Source: Orobanche coerulescens | Taxonomy: Eukaryota; Streptophyta; Magnoliopsida; Lamiales; Orobanchaceae | NCBI GenBank assembly: GCA_033398695.1 | Contig: CM065802.1 | Span: forward strand, 80,710,096-80,774,095 | Direction of reading: 5' to 3' | Length of the DNA stretch: 64,000 nt | Shown: positions 45,452-56,455 of the stretch, piece by piece | Layout of the letters: each line of letters opens with the position of its first letter | How positions within the stretch are numbered: the first letter of the stretch is position 1 | Notes under the pieces: model-generated | The model's database searches: none | Seen by the model: the letters and a program-made list of their open reading frames with translations, nothing else | Told to the model about the DNA's origin: nothing | Made by a program: the position numbers and the translations under genes

Positions 45452-46511
45452 GTGGCATTTTTGTTCTCCTCTGTAACTTGCACTTTTTTGTAATGCCTTC
45501 GAGCCTCGTAATGTATGAAACTTGTGTTATGAATAAAATGTTCCTCTTTTCATACTGTCTTTTTATATACGATCGCCCTTTGAATGTTTTGCGTGCAATT
45601 TTTACGAGTACGTGTATGATTGCTCTCGTCGTTTTGCTCATCCGACCGATCGTCTGAGTGTTGAAAGTATTGACATGTTTTGAATCGGAATTCTTACTTG
45701 TAATTTTTGTCGGACGACCCCGATCGCCCTGCATGTTTTGAGCGAAGCCGATCGAGTGCGGTTCCTCTTTGGTCGATCGTTTTTGAGATTAGCTCGACCT
45801 ATCCCTGCCCCCTTATTTTTGTTCACTTATTGTAAGTAAGGAAACAAAAACTAGTTTGTCTGGCGAGCTATCTTCATTTTGCCGATTCTGAAGAGTCATG
45901 TGTGGTTGGGGTGTTCGATGGACCGATCTCCCCAATCGTGTCTTCGTGTGCGAGGGATATTGTGTATCCCGCGACTCACTTTTTTGTGAGGGTCCTCCGT
46001 TAGGCTACGCCTGCCTTGTGTTAAAACGAAAGGCGGGCGATCTCGGTCTGGGGGAGTCCTTGCGCGGAGTGTTGTCGGCTTATTCGACACCACATCCGCG
46101 GCTTGTCAGCTCTGCTTCCACCTCGGCCCGCCATGAAGATGGCGACCCTCGACGGTGTACGTTGAGACGGCGGTAGTGGCAGGTCGCATTGTTCGGGTTC
46201 ACCATGTTAGATGATGTACTTTGAGGACGTGCGATCGTGCCTACTGATTATTTTGGAGGGTCCTTCGGCTACGCCGGCCTCGTATTTAAACGAAGGGCGG
46301 GCGATCTCAGCCCAAAGGAACCTTGCATGGGCGAAGCTGTCGGTTCCATCGACCTCCAGGACCATGGCTGCATTAATTTTACCTAGGATCGTCGTGATTA
46401 GCGATCGTCGGCGGTATGCGATATGCCTGGTGGGGCGATCGCCATAATAGATGGGATAGGAAAAAATCTCATTATATTCCTTGTACATCATTGAAATTGA
46501 ATACAAAATTA
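45452..46511. other. Non-coding spacer between aORF and integrase of RT-C
   Basis: Contains AATAAA (45532-45537), several CGATCG words, and a diverged duplication of about 80 bp (around 45988-46066 and 46256-46334, sharing GGGTCCT, GGCTACGCC and GGGCGATCTC). No protein domain recognised. Confidence 0.6.
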
Positions 46512-47631
46512 TCACTGATAGTATTTTTTCAGATGCACGGCGTTCCAGGGGTATTGGTCCGGAGTACCGTCAGGATGTTCCAGTTCGTAGGCTCCTTTAG
46601 TTAGCCATCTGGATACTCTGAAAGGTCCCTCCCAGTTAGGACCAAAAACGCCTGTGTGGGTTTGGATCTTCTTAAGGACGAGATCGCCCACTTGAAATCT
46701 TCTTTCTCTGACCTTTGAATTGAAGAACTTCTCGGCTCTCCTTTTGTGGATTGTGTTCTTCATTTTTGAGGTCAGCCGTCTTTCTTCGAGCATGTCTAGG
46801 TCGATTCGTCGGGCTACATCGTTGTTGGTCGTCATCTCCTATTTGGTTCGATGGCTGAGGACCGCGATCTCTGAAGGAATCACCGCTTCTGTTCCGAAGG
46901 TAAGGGCAAACGGGGTTTCGCCGGTTGAATTGCGGGTCGTCGTTCGGTAGGACCACAAAACGTCTGGGAGCTCGCTCGCCCATCGTCCTTGCCTGGATTC
47001 GAGTCGTGCTTTGATCGTGTGTTTGAGGATCTTATTCACCGCCTACTCGCCTGCTCGTCTGAGGGTGATAGGGCGCTGAGAATAACCTTTTGATTCCCCA
47101 CTTTTCACAGAATTGCATGACTTCTAAGCCGTCGAACTATTTTCCATTGTCGGAGATGATGGCCTGGGGCAGACCGAATCGGCATACGACGTTTTTCCAT
47201 ATAAACTTGATTACTTGCTCTTGGCCGATCTTGTTGAGCGGTTCGGCCTCAGCCCATTTGGTGAAATAATCGACCCCTACGATGGCGAACTTACAGCCCC
47301 CTGGAGCCGTCGGCAAGGGACCTATAAGGTCGATGCCCCATTGCGCAAATGGCCAAGGGCTATACATGGTGGTGAGCTGTTCGGGTGATAGTTTAATGTT
47401 GGGGCCCATTATCTGACATCTATGACACGATCTGGCATAAGCGATCGCATCTTTCCGAAGTGATGGCCAGAAAAATCCTTGTCTGGTTGTCTTATGGATG
47501 AGGGCTCGCCCGCCCGCATGGTTTCCACAAATCCCGTCATGGATCTCAGCTAAAACGAGCCGACCTTCCTCCGGTGTAATACACTTGAGGAGGGGAAGGC
47601 TGAAGGCTCGCTTGTAAAGTCGATCGTCCAA
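46512..47631 (-). pseudogene. Integrase (RT-C)
   Basis: Minus strand from 47631: MDDRLYKRAFSLPLLKCITP, H2C2 finger (HDGICGNHAGGRALIHKTTR, CHRCQIMGPNIK), core with WGIDLIGPLPTAPGGCKFAI, DYFTKWAEAEPL and AIISDNG (two catalytic Asp), then APYHPQT near 47075, after which the region expected to carry the catalytic Glu is shifted and contains a stop. The C-terminal part resumes at 47039 (ASELPDVLWSYRTTTRNSTG, PFALTFGTEAVIPSEI) and ends at 46512 (RRFQVGDLVLKKIQTHTGVF, NWEGPFRVSRWL, NAVHLKKYY). Lack of a chromodomain fits Tat. The shifts make it inactive. Confidence 0.9.
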
Positions 47632-48516
47632 TAGGGTATACCTAGTCGCACGAAGCAGGAGTTGGCGAGCTTTAACACGGCTGCCGTGACCGCCTGGCCT
47701 TTAAGTATTTGATGAACGGAGTCATCCAATTCTCTTCGGCGATGGCGACCATGGTAACCAAATTCCCGTCGATCGCCGGCCTTGCCGACTTTGTGATTTA
47801 GATATCGAGAAGTCACGCCCCATCCGATGATGCTAGCTTGGAAAGAGCATCGGCACGGGAGTTGTGCTCTCTGACTTGTTCGATTAGTACTTTTTCAAAT
47901 TTTGTGCACATTTCGACTACTCTTGGTATTTGATCATCTGCTCGCCGCGTGCCTCATATTCTCCCTTGACTTGGTTTACGACCAAAAGGGAGTCCATGAA
48001 GATATGGAGGCGACGAACATCCAGGGCGAGGGCTAGATCAAGCCCGCCTACCAAAGCTTCGTATTCACTTCATTGTTGGTCGCACGAAACCGAAACGCAC
48101 AAAGATTTGTGAAACTCGACCGTCGGGGCTGATGAGGACAATCCCCGCCTCGCTCTCGAATTGGTCGCCGAGCCATCCACATATAACTTCCAGCAGTGTC
48201 GGCCGACTGGCCGACTGTGAGGGAAAGTTAATTCCACCACGAAGTCCGCCAGAGCTTGGCCCTTGATCGCCGTACGAGGAGCGTAGGTGATACCGTATTG
48301 GGCGATCTCTAGCGACCACTTGAGGAGTCGCCCGTTGGTGTCCGGTCGGTGCAGGACTTGTCTTAGAGGTAGAGTTGTTAGGACTTCCACTTGGTGATCG
48401 AAGAAGTAAGCCCTCAGTTTACGTACACTCATGACAAGGGCGTAGGCGATCTTATCCAATGGTGTATAACGTGTCTCAGCGTCGTGGAGCGCTTGGCTAA
48501 CATAGTAGATCGGCAA
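47632..48516 (-). pseudogene. RNase H and second RNase H (RT-C)
   Basis: First RNase H: PIYYVSQALHDAETRYTPLD, AYFFDHQVEVLTTLPLRQVL, NGRLLKWSLEIAQYGITYAP, ALADFVVELTF. Then a second, separate RNase H starts: WKLYVDGSATNSRA, and after a frame change SEAGIVLISPDGRVSQIF. Two RNase H domains between RT and integrase occur in Tat-lineage elements; the second is of the archaeal/plant type. The rest down to 47632 is shifted several times. Confidence 0.85.
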
Positions 48517-48522
48517 GTGGGC

Positions 48523-49512
48523 TTACCCCTCTGCTCGCACCAGAACGGCACTCAGCGCGACCTCCGAGGCCGCTAAGTAAAGGAATAATTTTTTACCGGG
48601 GATCGGCTTCGCCAGGATCTGGGGGTTAGATAGATATTCCTTTATTTTGGCGAATGCTATCTGGCTTTCTTTCGTCCATGCAAACTTCTTGTTCTTGAAG
48701 GTCGCGAAGAAAGGCTTGCTTTTATCGCCGAGCCGTGATATGAAACGGTTGAGGGCGGCTAGACAACCTGTGAGGCGTTGCACCTGCTTGATGTTTCGCG
48801 GTTCCTGCATGTCAAGGATCGCCTGTATCTTGGTGGGGTTCACCTCGATCCCCCTTTGGCTCACCATGTGACCTAGGAACTTCCCGGAGCCCACCCCGAA
48901 GTTGCATTTCTTGGGGTTTAGTTTCATGTTAAACTTCTCAAGGATGGCGAACGTCTCGGCGAGATCGTTGAGGTGATCTTCCTTCTTGAGGCTTTTGACT
49001 ACGATATCGTCAATGTAGACCTCCATGGTCTTGCCGATCTGATCGGCGAACATTCGGTTGATTAATCGCTGGTAGGTCGCCCCCGCGTTTTTCAAGCCGA
49101 ACGGAATTCTGACCCAAAAGTATATGTCTTTTTCGGTGTGGAAAGATGTGTGTTTTATGTCTTCCCCCGCCATTGGGATTTGATGATATCCGGCGAAGGC
49201 ATCCATAAACGACATCATTTCGCAACCTGCCGTGCTATCGACCAGGTGATCAATATGAGGCATCGGGAAGTGATCTTTTGGACATGCCGCGTTGAGGTCG
49301 GTGAAGTCAATGCACAATCTCCGTGGAGCCATTGGCTTTTGACGAGCACCGCGTTGGCGACCCATTGTGGTTCGTCTGTGGCTACTCCGATCAATTTGTT
49401 GTTGAGTAACTTCTGGACTTCTATGTCGAGCGCCGCGTATTTCTCGGGACCGAACTTCCTTCGCTTCTGGTGAACAGGCTTCATCGCCCGGTCGATCTTT
49501 AGATAATGGCAA
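48523..49512 (-). pseudogene. Reverse transcriptase (RT-C)
   Basis: Open frame with RLCIDFTDLNAACPKDHFPM, MMSFMDAFAGYHQIPMAGED, RIPFGLKNAGATYQRLINRM, MEVYIDDIVVKS (YIDD active site) and the thumb LGHMVSQRGIEVNPTKIQAI. ASEVALSAVLVRAEG at the end begins RNase H, then a stop separates it from the next frame. The beginning of RT lies in the preceding frame. Confidence 0.92.
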
Positions 49513-50360
49513 GCGTGTTCGGGACTTATGCCAACCATATCTTGATGCGACCAGGCAAAGACTCCGATGTTCCTACGTAGCAAGTTGATCAGATCCCCCT
49601 TTAATTCGTGGTCGATGCTCGCGCCGATCTGTACTTCCCGTTCTGGATGATCTGGATCCATCGTAATACTTTCCAACTCTTCGACAGGGACGATCGCCTC
49701 TCGTTTGGTGCGATCTCCGGACTCGGTCCTTGGATCGATGTCGAGACTTGGCTCGAAACCGATCCTAGGGTCGATGTCGTCCGTCGATTGATGAGAGATG
49801 GCGTCCCCTGAGTCGGGTTGGTACGATGTGTTTGGCTCGTCGATCTCTATGGGTTGATCGTCGATCGCTTCAATGTTACATAGAGTATTGGAAGTATTGA
49901 AAGAAGTAACAACATAGGAGTAATTCAAACATCTTTTTGCCATTAGCTGATCTCCTTTTACAGTACCGACTGTCCCATCGGCAGTGGGGAATTTGATACA
50001 GTAAAAGAAAGATGAGGCGACCGCCTCAAAGGTTTCCAAAAAGGTGCGACCTAGGAACCCATTATAGATGCTGGGCCTATCTATGATTACAAAGCTTAGG
50101 TTCCTAGTAATCCTAACCTTGGGATCATAAAAGCATACTAGCTCAACGGAGAGCTTGATCCTCCCGTAGGCTCGATCGTGTTGTCGCCGAACCCTTGGAG
50201 CACGGTGTCGAAAGGCTTGATGAATTTGCTCTAGTTGGCGAGTTGGTCTATGGCGGTTTTGTATCTGATGTTGCGAAACTCCCGTTGTCGACCAAAGACG
50301 CGATCGACCGTCTTCCCAAGGATACAGGCGGAGATCACCAGTGCATCCTCTTTGGGGCAC
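49215..50360 (-). pseudogene. Protease C-part and RT start (RT-C)
   Basis: The protease C-terminal half reads ELVCFYDPKVRITRNLSFVI, PSIYNGFLGRTFLE. A linker with IDPRIGFEPSLDIDPRTE leads to the RT start IGVFAWSHQDMVGISPEHAC, PVHQKRRKFGPEKYAALDIE, PQWVANAVLVKS. After that the frame passes to the RT ORF by a shift near 49400. The protease active site DNGS is only readable in another frame near 50270. Confidence 0.85.
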
Positions 50361-52279
50361 TGCACTCCCTCCCTGTCTTTGTTGGAGAAGGTGATGAGTG
50401 CGTCTTTAGAGATGGTTGGCTCCGGAGGTACCACGACGTGGACCCCGGCGAATGCCCCCAGCTCGGCCTTTCGCTTCCTGTTCGACATGGTGGAAACCGG
50501 GGAAAGACCCCCGAGGTTTCCACCTCCTGCTTGAAGCATGTTGATCCGACCGCCAGAGTTGATCGGTGGGACCGATTCATCAGAGTATTCCGGCTCATGC
50601 TCGATCCTGGCGACCGGATTGGGAGGGGTTCTCTCGTGCTGTCGGCACTCGCGCCCTCCGGTCCTTTCCGTCCTTGGCTCTGGCTTGGTGACCAAGTTGT
50701 CCAGTTTGCCTTCCTTAAACAGTCGCCAGAGCTGTCTGAGGAGGTCTCGGCATTGGCTAGTGTTGTGGTCGGGGCTCTTATGATAGGCACAGAATTTGCT
50801 ACGGTCTAGGTGACCGTGGTCCCTTATCGGCTTTGGTTTGGAGAGCCACTCGCGACCTTTGATTGCGTTGAAGATGTGGGCCGGAGATAAGTTGAGGTTG
50901 TGGAGAAGGTGGACCTCCACATCCTCGAAGGCTTTGAACTCACCAGGCAGCTTCGCAACCGCCTTTCTGGGCTTGGCGACCGCCTTTTTCTGGACATGGG
51001 AAGGTGTCTTCCCTTCTCCGGAGGGTTCCTCACCCAAACGGAGGGAGAGCATCCTCTGTCTGGCCAGAAAATCGGCGGCTTTGCCGCGGAAGACTGAGTA
51101 GGTCGGGGGGATGTCCTTTGTGAGGTGCCTGAACATGGGCGAACGTCCGTGGAATCCGCTCATGACTGAGTTGAGAGCGAGCTCGTCGCTGATGGGCTCG
51201 CCGGTGAGGACTATCTCATCTACCCGGTCGTTGTAATCTTCATCCGACTCGTCCTTCCCCTGTTTGATTTTCATCATGCGGTGGGGGCCTTCAGGGCGAG
51301 CGACTTTTGCGGCGAAGTATGACGTGAAGTCGCTCGCCAGCTTCTCAAAGCTATTGATCGAGCGAGGTGGTAGTGAGACGTACCATCTGTGGGCGAGGTC
51401 GCCCAGAGTTAACGGGAACATTCGACACCTCGTCGCGTCTGACGCTCCGCATCCGGTCATGTAGATCCGGAATCTGCTCAGGTGGGTTTTCGGATCCGAT
51501 CTCCCCTCATATAGAGGTGTTTGTGGGGGATTGGTCGTTGGTTGGACTGAGGCGAGCTCGATCTGAGTCGCGAGTGGTTCGCTTGTCCCAACGATCGATC
51601 TCCTGGCGCCTGCCCCATTTCCAGGAGCGCCTTCACCTCGTCCAGCTGGCGCTGCATGGTGGCGATCGCCGTCGCCTGACTGCTTGCCGACTGGCTCTCA
51701 GAGCGTGAACCAAGGCGATCGTGTACCGATCCCCTAGCCCCGTGGTGAATGACGAGCTCCCTGCCAGTGGGTTCCTTTCTTGGGCGAGCAGGGACTCGCT
51801 GACCGGCCTGTCTCCTGGGAGTCGGATATGCCGAACTCCTGGTAAAGGATTCGGATTCCGATGTCACCCGGCTGGGGCCTGAGTGCCCGGGTCGCCATGA
51901 GGGATCGCTCCCCAGGCGGCTGAAGACGGAATCGTCCCGCCTTACGAGAGCCTTCTCCTGCGGCTCGGGGCTTTCTGTCGATTTCTCAACATAGATCCCC
52001 TTGAGCTTCCGTTTGCTTGCCCGGCGGTTAGCTGACGGGGTGATGGTGGGCGAATCGCGGGCCCTCTCGCTGCCTCTCGAGGATGGCTATAGCCTCCTCA
52101 ATCTGTTCCGATGTCTGGAACTGATCGAGTGAGAGGCTAGAACCGTCCCTCGGGGGCGGGAGTGAGAGCCTAGCGTCGCCACGGTCGCCTTCCGCCGTGG
52201 GTTGAGATTCAGTCCGGGCCGGAATGAGATTTCCGGCAGATCTCAGGGTGGTCCTCTTGGAGGTTGTCGCTGATGTCAT
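50231..52279 (-). pseudogene. Gag (RT-C)
   Basis: ATG at 52279 (MTSATTSKRTTLRSAG) lies 131 bp inside the 5' LTR. An N-terminal piece to 52028 is followed by another frame at 51867-51478 (AIATMQRQLDEVKALLEMGQ, a coiled-coil-like segment). The core at 51460-50231 has CRMFPLTLGDLAHRWYVSLP, SFEKLASDFTSYFA, IKQGKDESDEDYNDRVDEIV and GRSPMFRHLTKDIPPTYSVF. The zinc-knuckle-like FCAYHKSPDHNTSQCRDL precedes the protease start (EDALVISACILGKTVDRVF). At least three frame breaks. Confidence 0.88.
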
Positions 52280-52393
52280 TTTCTGAAGGTTTTTCTATTG
52301 AAGAACAGTGAGTGTTTCTTCAAGTATATGTCTGGAGAACAGTGAGTGTTCTTCGAGACGGTAGGGATAAAAATGAAGGTTTAGATATAAGCC

Positions 52394-52410
52394 CTTCCTC
52401 TAGCGCCAAT
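52394..52410 (-). other. Primer binding site of RT-C
   Basis: Minus strand ATTGGCGCTAGAGGAA adjoins the 5' LTR. TGGCGC starts are common in Tat/Athila elements; the exact tRNA is not certain. Confidence 0.65.
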
Positions 52411-53373
52411 TGTTGTTACCCAAAATATTATCCGGAGATAGTATTGCTGGAATGATCGAGTAACAAACAAATGCGAGAACACTTCCGTGAGAAAAAAGAT
52501 AACACAAGATTTGCCAGGGTTGTTAATCCCGGACTTGAATGCTCTCGCGAGATGTTATTAATAAATATACTGTCGAGTACAAATATTAATGTTAGAATCT
52601 ATTACAAGGAGTGTAAAGACTTCTAGTTATCTAGGCTTTAGAGCGCGTAGATTGCCGGAAGAACCAGATAAATATGTCTGTGAGTTCTTGCTTGGGATAT
52701 ATGATGAATGTGTATGAATATCACTATGAATGTGTTAGTGGTTGCCGAAAGAGCCTTTGATTCTCTCTTTGGTGTGTATTTTGCACTTAATTCGTAGTAG
52801 AATTCGCGTCCCTTTGGCCACAGCAGTGAGTCCTCTATTTATAGGGGACAAGGTAGTTGGGATCCCTCAGGCCATCGCGGGCGATCGCCGTTTTCTATAT
52901 TAAAATAAGACGGCCGATCGTCCCGTCACGTGGGCCTGTTCCCTTGAGGTCCGAGGTTGCAGCTGGAGGCCAGCTGGGCGAACCAATGGGAAGCCAAGAC
53001 GCTGCTAAGTAGTCGCTGTCGGGAGGACCCACTGCACCTTTCGGCGGCCTTGTCGGTAGGTGTGGTAGGTGACAGGCTGGGGTCAATGATCCTATCTGTC
53101 GGTATCCTTTGAAGATCCGCGGGTGGGCCACCGTCTAAGATTCGGTCTTCGACGACTTTGACGGATGCTGGATCCATACGTGGCATGAGATGATCGCCTC
53201 TGGTCCGCTCATGAAAGATGATCGTCAGATAACAAAAGACGATCGCTGGGTACCAAAAGACGATCGCCGCATTGTGCCGAACTCTAGGCGTTTGTCCTGA
53301 GTATGTCTTCCATGGTTGGCTTCTCTGGGAGGTCGCCGATCGCCTATCGTGGTGAATTAATCGCCGCACAACA
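52411..53373 (-). repeat. 5' LTR of RT-C
   Basis: Same ends and content as the left LTR, including the TATA near-palindrome at 52830-52849. It differs from the left copy in a cluster at 52994-53038. Confidence 0.95.
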
Positions 53374-53378
53374 ACACC

Positions 53379-53584
53379 TTAAGTGTGTGAAAGTCGCTGG
53401 ACTCTCGGAGCAGGCTGCCGGCGTCGGATATTGCTGGAAGTTGTAGGCGAGTGTTTGGGGGGATGAGACGAGTCGGATGGTGGGTGAGTTGGCCGGAGAA
53501 GATGGCCGGACGGGGATGCGGTTGGAGGTTGAAGTGGTGGCGTGTGTGTGTGGAGCAAATCACCCTCGGGATCTTACTGCATCA
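53379..53584 (-). other. LINE 5' UTR, distal part
   Basis: GC-rich segment between the RT-C target duplication and the LINE's target duplication at 53585. Minus-strand continuation of 41153-41311. No coding sequence needed here. Confidence 0.75.
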
Positions 53585-53599
53585 TTGAGTATGTAATAC

Positions 53600-54039
53600 T
53601 TATAAGTGAATAAAGTATGAATTTATCCGTAAATGGATGAGTGCGAAATTTTACAAATAGATAAATCAGTTGTAAATAATTTTTATATGTAAATGATAAG
53701 TATTTCTGAAGCTATAAGAGTATAATTTTGGTTATTTTAGAATAAAATTATCATCTTGAATCAAGTATACAACTCTGTCTATGTAAAAGCTCTTATACAG
53801 CTTTTTCAAAATTAATATTTTAGACTAAAAAAGTTGATCTAAACTTCTGTTTTACGTTTCAGGTAATTAGATACTTAGTAAACGTATACAATTCATATAA
53901 TTAACATTCTTTCTAGGTAAAAAGGTCATCCACCCAGCTTTTTGAAAATGGACTTTTTGGACCAAAAAAATTAATATAAACATGTATTTTCCGTTTCAAG
54001 TACTTTATAAATTTAAACAAGTTCAAATAATTAGTGTAT
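53600..54039. other. AT-rich intergenic DNA
   Basis: Contains two diverged copies of an approximately 100-bp phrase (CAGCTTTTTCAAAAT near 53797 and CAGCTTTTTGAAAAT near 53935, each followed by GGACTT/TAGACTAAAAA and CCGTTTCA/ACGTTTCA). No gene seen. Confidence 0.5.
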
Positions 54040-54047
54040 ATTAGTAT

Positions 54048-55014
54048 CATGGTTGTCAAGTCGTCGACTAGTCGACGCCTAGTAGCCGACTAGTCGACAA
54101 GTCGGTTTCTCTCGGCAGACTGGGAGCCTCGACCAGGGATAGAAGGCTTAGTCGCCCGACTTTTGTCTTAGGTCGTCGTCTAGGTCGACTTAGTCGTTCG
54201 ACTGAAATATTAGACGGCCTGACTGGGTCATAACTCGGCCCATTTAATTAGTTATTTAAAAAAAAGAAGCTGAAACCCGTAGGAAAGAGCTAAAAAAAAG
54301 CTGAAAGAAACGTAAACCTAATTTGCGACTGAAGAGGAAAGAGCCGTCGATTGCGCCGGCGCCCCTTGCTCCCGCCGTCGATTGCGCCACCTCCCCTTGC
54401 TCTGCCGCCGATTACGCCGCCGCCTCCGTCAGGTACTGTTTAATCGTTCTTTTTTTCAGCTTGGCTTTAGTGTTTGGCTTGGTTGAATGCTGGTTAGACA
54501 ATTAATAAAATTAAAGACGATGACAGTATTATTTTTGTGTTGCTTTTGTATTGGGTGAGTCGGTTTGAACTGGTCAAAATGGACAAGTGTCCATTATTTT
54601 TTTTCAGTGGAGAAGTCCATTACTCCTCTTTTTTTTTGTATTTTCTTTTTTATTATGAATTTGATAATATTTATCTATTTTTAGTTTTCAGATTTTAATT
54701 AGTCTTATTTTGAATTAAATATTCATTTTTTCTTTTAAAATTCTAATTTATTATTTATTAGAGTAAATAATATTTGCTTAAGACTTATGAATGGATTATA
54801 TGTGGATTGTGATGTTGAACTTAATATTTTGGGACATACTTGCTAAGTTATTTCAAGTTATTGTATTATATGTTATCATTTATGTCATCACATATATAAA
54901 TATATATTTATTATTTACTATTTTGACTTACCGACTAGTCAACGACTAGTTGACGACTAGTCGCTCATTTGGACCTCCGTAGACTCGACTCGACTTACCG
55001 ACTTGACAACCTTG
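54048..55014. mobile_element. hAT-2: non-autonomous hAT element (967 bp)
   Basis: Perfect 8-bp duplication ATTAGTAT (54040-54047 and 55015-55022). Ends CATGGTTGTCAAGTCG and CGACTTGACAACCTTG form an inverted repeat with one internal mismatch pair. Subterminal GACTAGTCGAC palindromes recur at both ends. No transposase. A GC-rich internal piece (54320-54435) ending in a possible splice donor looks like an exon or leader and may be a relic of the parent element or of a host gene. Confidence 0.93.
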
Positions 55015-55022
55015 ATTAGTAT

Positions 55023-55415
55023 ACGGGTTTCAAATAAACTTGAGAGTACAAAAATAAGTTTTTAATCTGTTTCGGATGAGTACGCGTATATAAAATATTA
55101 AATTCTAAATAGATTTTCGTAGATTGTATTATCTCCAAAATAATAATTCAAATTAATTTTTTAATCTTTCCATATACATTATTTGTTCTTAATTTTTACA
55201 TTTTAATGTACATGTTTTTATCGAGATGGATAACCAATTATTCTAACTACTTATATTTAATTTTTTATATATTTTATAACTTTAAATGGATTTGGGGAAT
55301 TAATGGGTTATACTATATGGATTTGAGATGGGAACAAGTACAATTACATTTCAATCGATATGGCACAAGTATGAGTATATGAATTATAAAGGGATCTGGA
55401 TGGCTAAACGTTATA
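55023..55415. other. AT-rich intergenic DNA between two hAT elements
   Basis: No coding sequence, RNA gene or repeat recognised. Confidence 0.4.
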
Positions 55416-55423
55416 CTCATCAT

Positions 55424-56108
55424 TAGAGGTGTTCGGCAGTTCAAAATCGCCGGTTTTTTTGAACCGCCGGTACCGGTTTGCCAAAAATCGGAACCGGAAC
55501 CGAACCGCCTTATAGCGGTTCACGGTTACGGTTTTGAACCGTGAACCCGTTCGAACCGCGTGATTCGGGTTTTTTTAATTTCTAAATTTTAATTTAAAAA
55601 AAATATGGGGTAAAAATTAGACTTGAGCTTATTTCAAGTATTTTGAATTAAGACCTACGTATCCGATATCCGTAACTTTAAAATTTATGAATCAAATGGG
55701 TCCAGAAAAAAAAGGAAAGAAAACTCAACATTTTCAAAATATTGATTTCTCATAGTTTTATATTAATTATTATTGAATATTATAATATTTTTTTTGAAAA
55801 TATAAATTAATTATCACTGAATCGAGCACGGTCAGACATGATTCATGAATCACCAAATTTGGACTTCATCAAATTGATGACCGTTCATATTTTCAAAACT
55901 CTCAGATAAAGTGAAGATTAAAATCGGTAAAAGTAAATAGGAAAGGGAGAAAAAAAAAGAGATATATACAAAACAAATACTAGAAAATAGGAGTAGGTAA
56001 AGAGAAAAAAAAAACAAAAGGAAAAGAGAAAGAAAAGAGACAAAAAAAAATAAAAAGGAAAAAGATAAAAAAATAATAAATATTGTTATAATATATTAAA
56101 CCAAATTA

Positions 56109-56151
<43 letters not shown>

Positions 56152-56447
56152 CAATTAAACAATTAAGCAATATTTATGAATAATATATATATTTAAAAAA
56201 CAATCAAATATTATATTAATACATATTCACTTTCTATATATATGTATATTACTTTTCAACCACCTTATATTCACTTTCTATAAAATTCAAAATTTAATTT
56301 TTTTTTTTTTTAAAAAACGGCTGTTGAATCGTCGGTTCGCGGTTCGTCAAAACGACGAACCGGAACCGAACCGTCCTAAAACGGTTGACGGTTCCGGTTT
56401 TGAACCGAACCGCGATCAACGGTTAACCGAACCGCTGAACACCTCTA
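55424..56447. mobile_element. hAT-3: non-autonomous hAT element (1024 bp)
   Basis: Perfect 8-bp duplication CTCATCAT (55416-55423 and 56448-56455). Ends TAGAGGTGTTCGGCAGTTC and GAACCGCTGAACACCTCTA are inverted repeats with two differences. Long subterminal runs of GAACCG, CCGGTT and GGTTCGG at both ends can pair. The centre is AT-rich with (CT)n(AT)n at 56110-56150. No transposase. Confidence 0.93.
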
Positions 56448-56455
56448 CTCATCAT

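Larger units (their letters stand above)
41312..53373 (-). mobile_element. RT-C: Tat-lineage Ty3/gypsy element with antisense ORF
   Basis: LTRs 41312-42276 (965 bp) and 52411-53373 (963 bp), both TGTTGTTACC to CGCACAACA, flank gag, protease, RT, two RNase H regions and integrase on the minus strand. A long spliced ORF lies in the opposite sense between integrase and the 3' LTR. The target duplication ACACC is perfect (41307-41311 and 53374-53378). The second RNase H and the antisense ORF are marks of the plant Tat lineage (Ogre/Retand group). LTRs differ at only about eight isolated bases plus one cluster, so insertion into the LINE is fairly recent, yet pol has frameshifts. Confidence 0.95.
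33890..53584 (-). mobile_element. L1-type LINE, near full length, split by RT-C
   Basis: On the minus strand: 5' UTR (53584-53379 and 41311-41153), ORF1, ORF2 (endonuclease, RT, RNase H), 3' UTR and A tail. Degenerate target copies flank it: TTGAGTATGTATAC at 33876-33889 and TTGAGTATGTAATAC at 53585-53599. That pairing proves that both sides of RT-C belong to one LINE of about 7.6 kb. ORFs have several stops and frameshifts. Confidence 0.9.

Noticed and set aside
54323..54505. Small ORF in hAT-2 as a gene
   Set aside because: Ala/Pro/Cys-rich by composition, no known domain, and inside a non-autonomous element.
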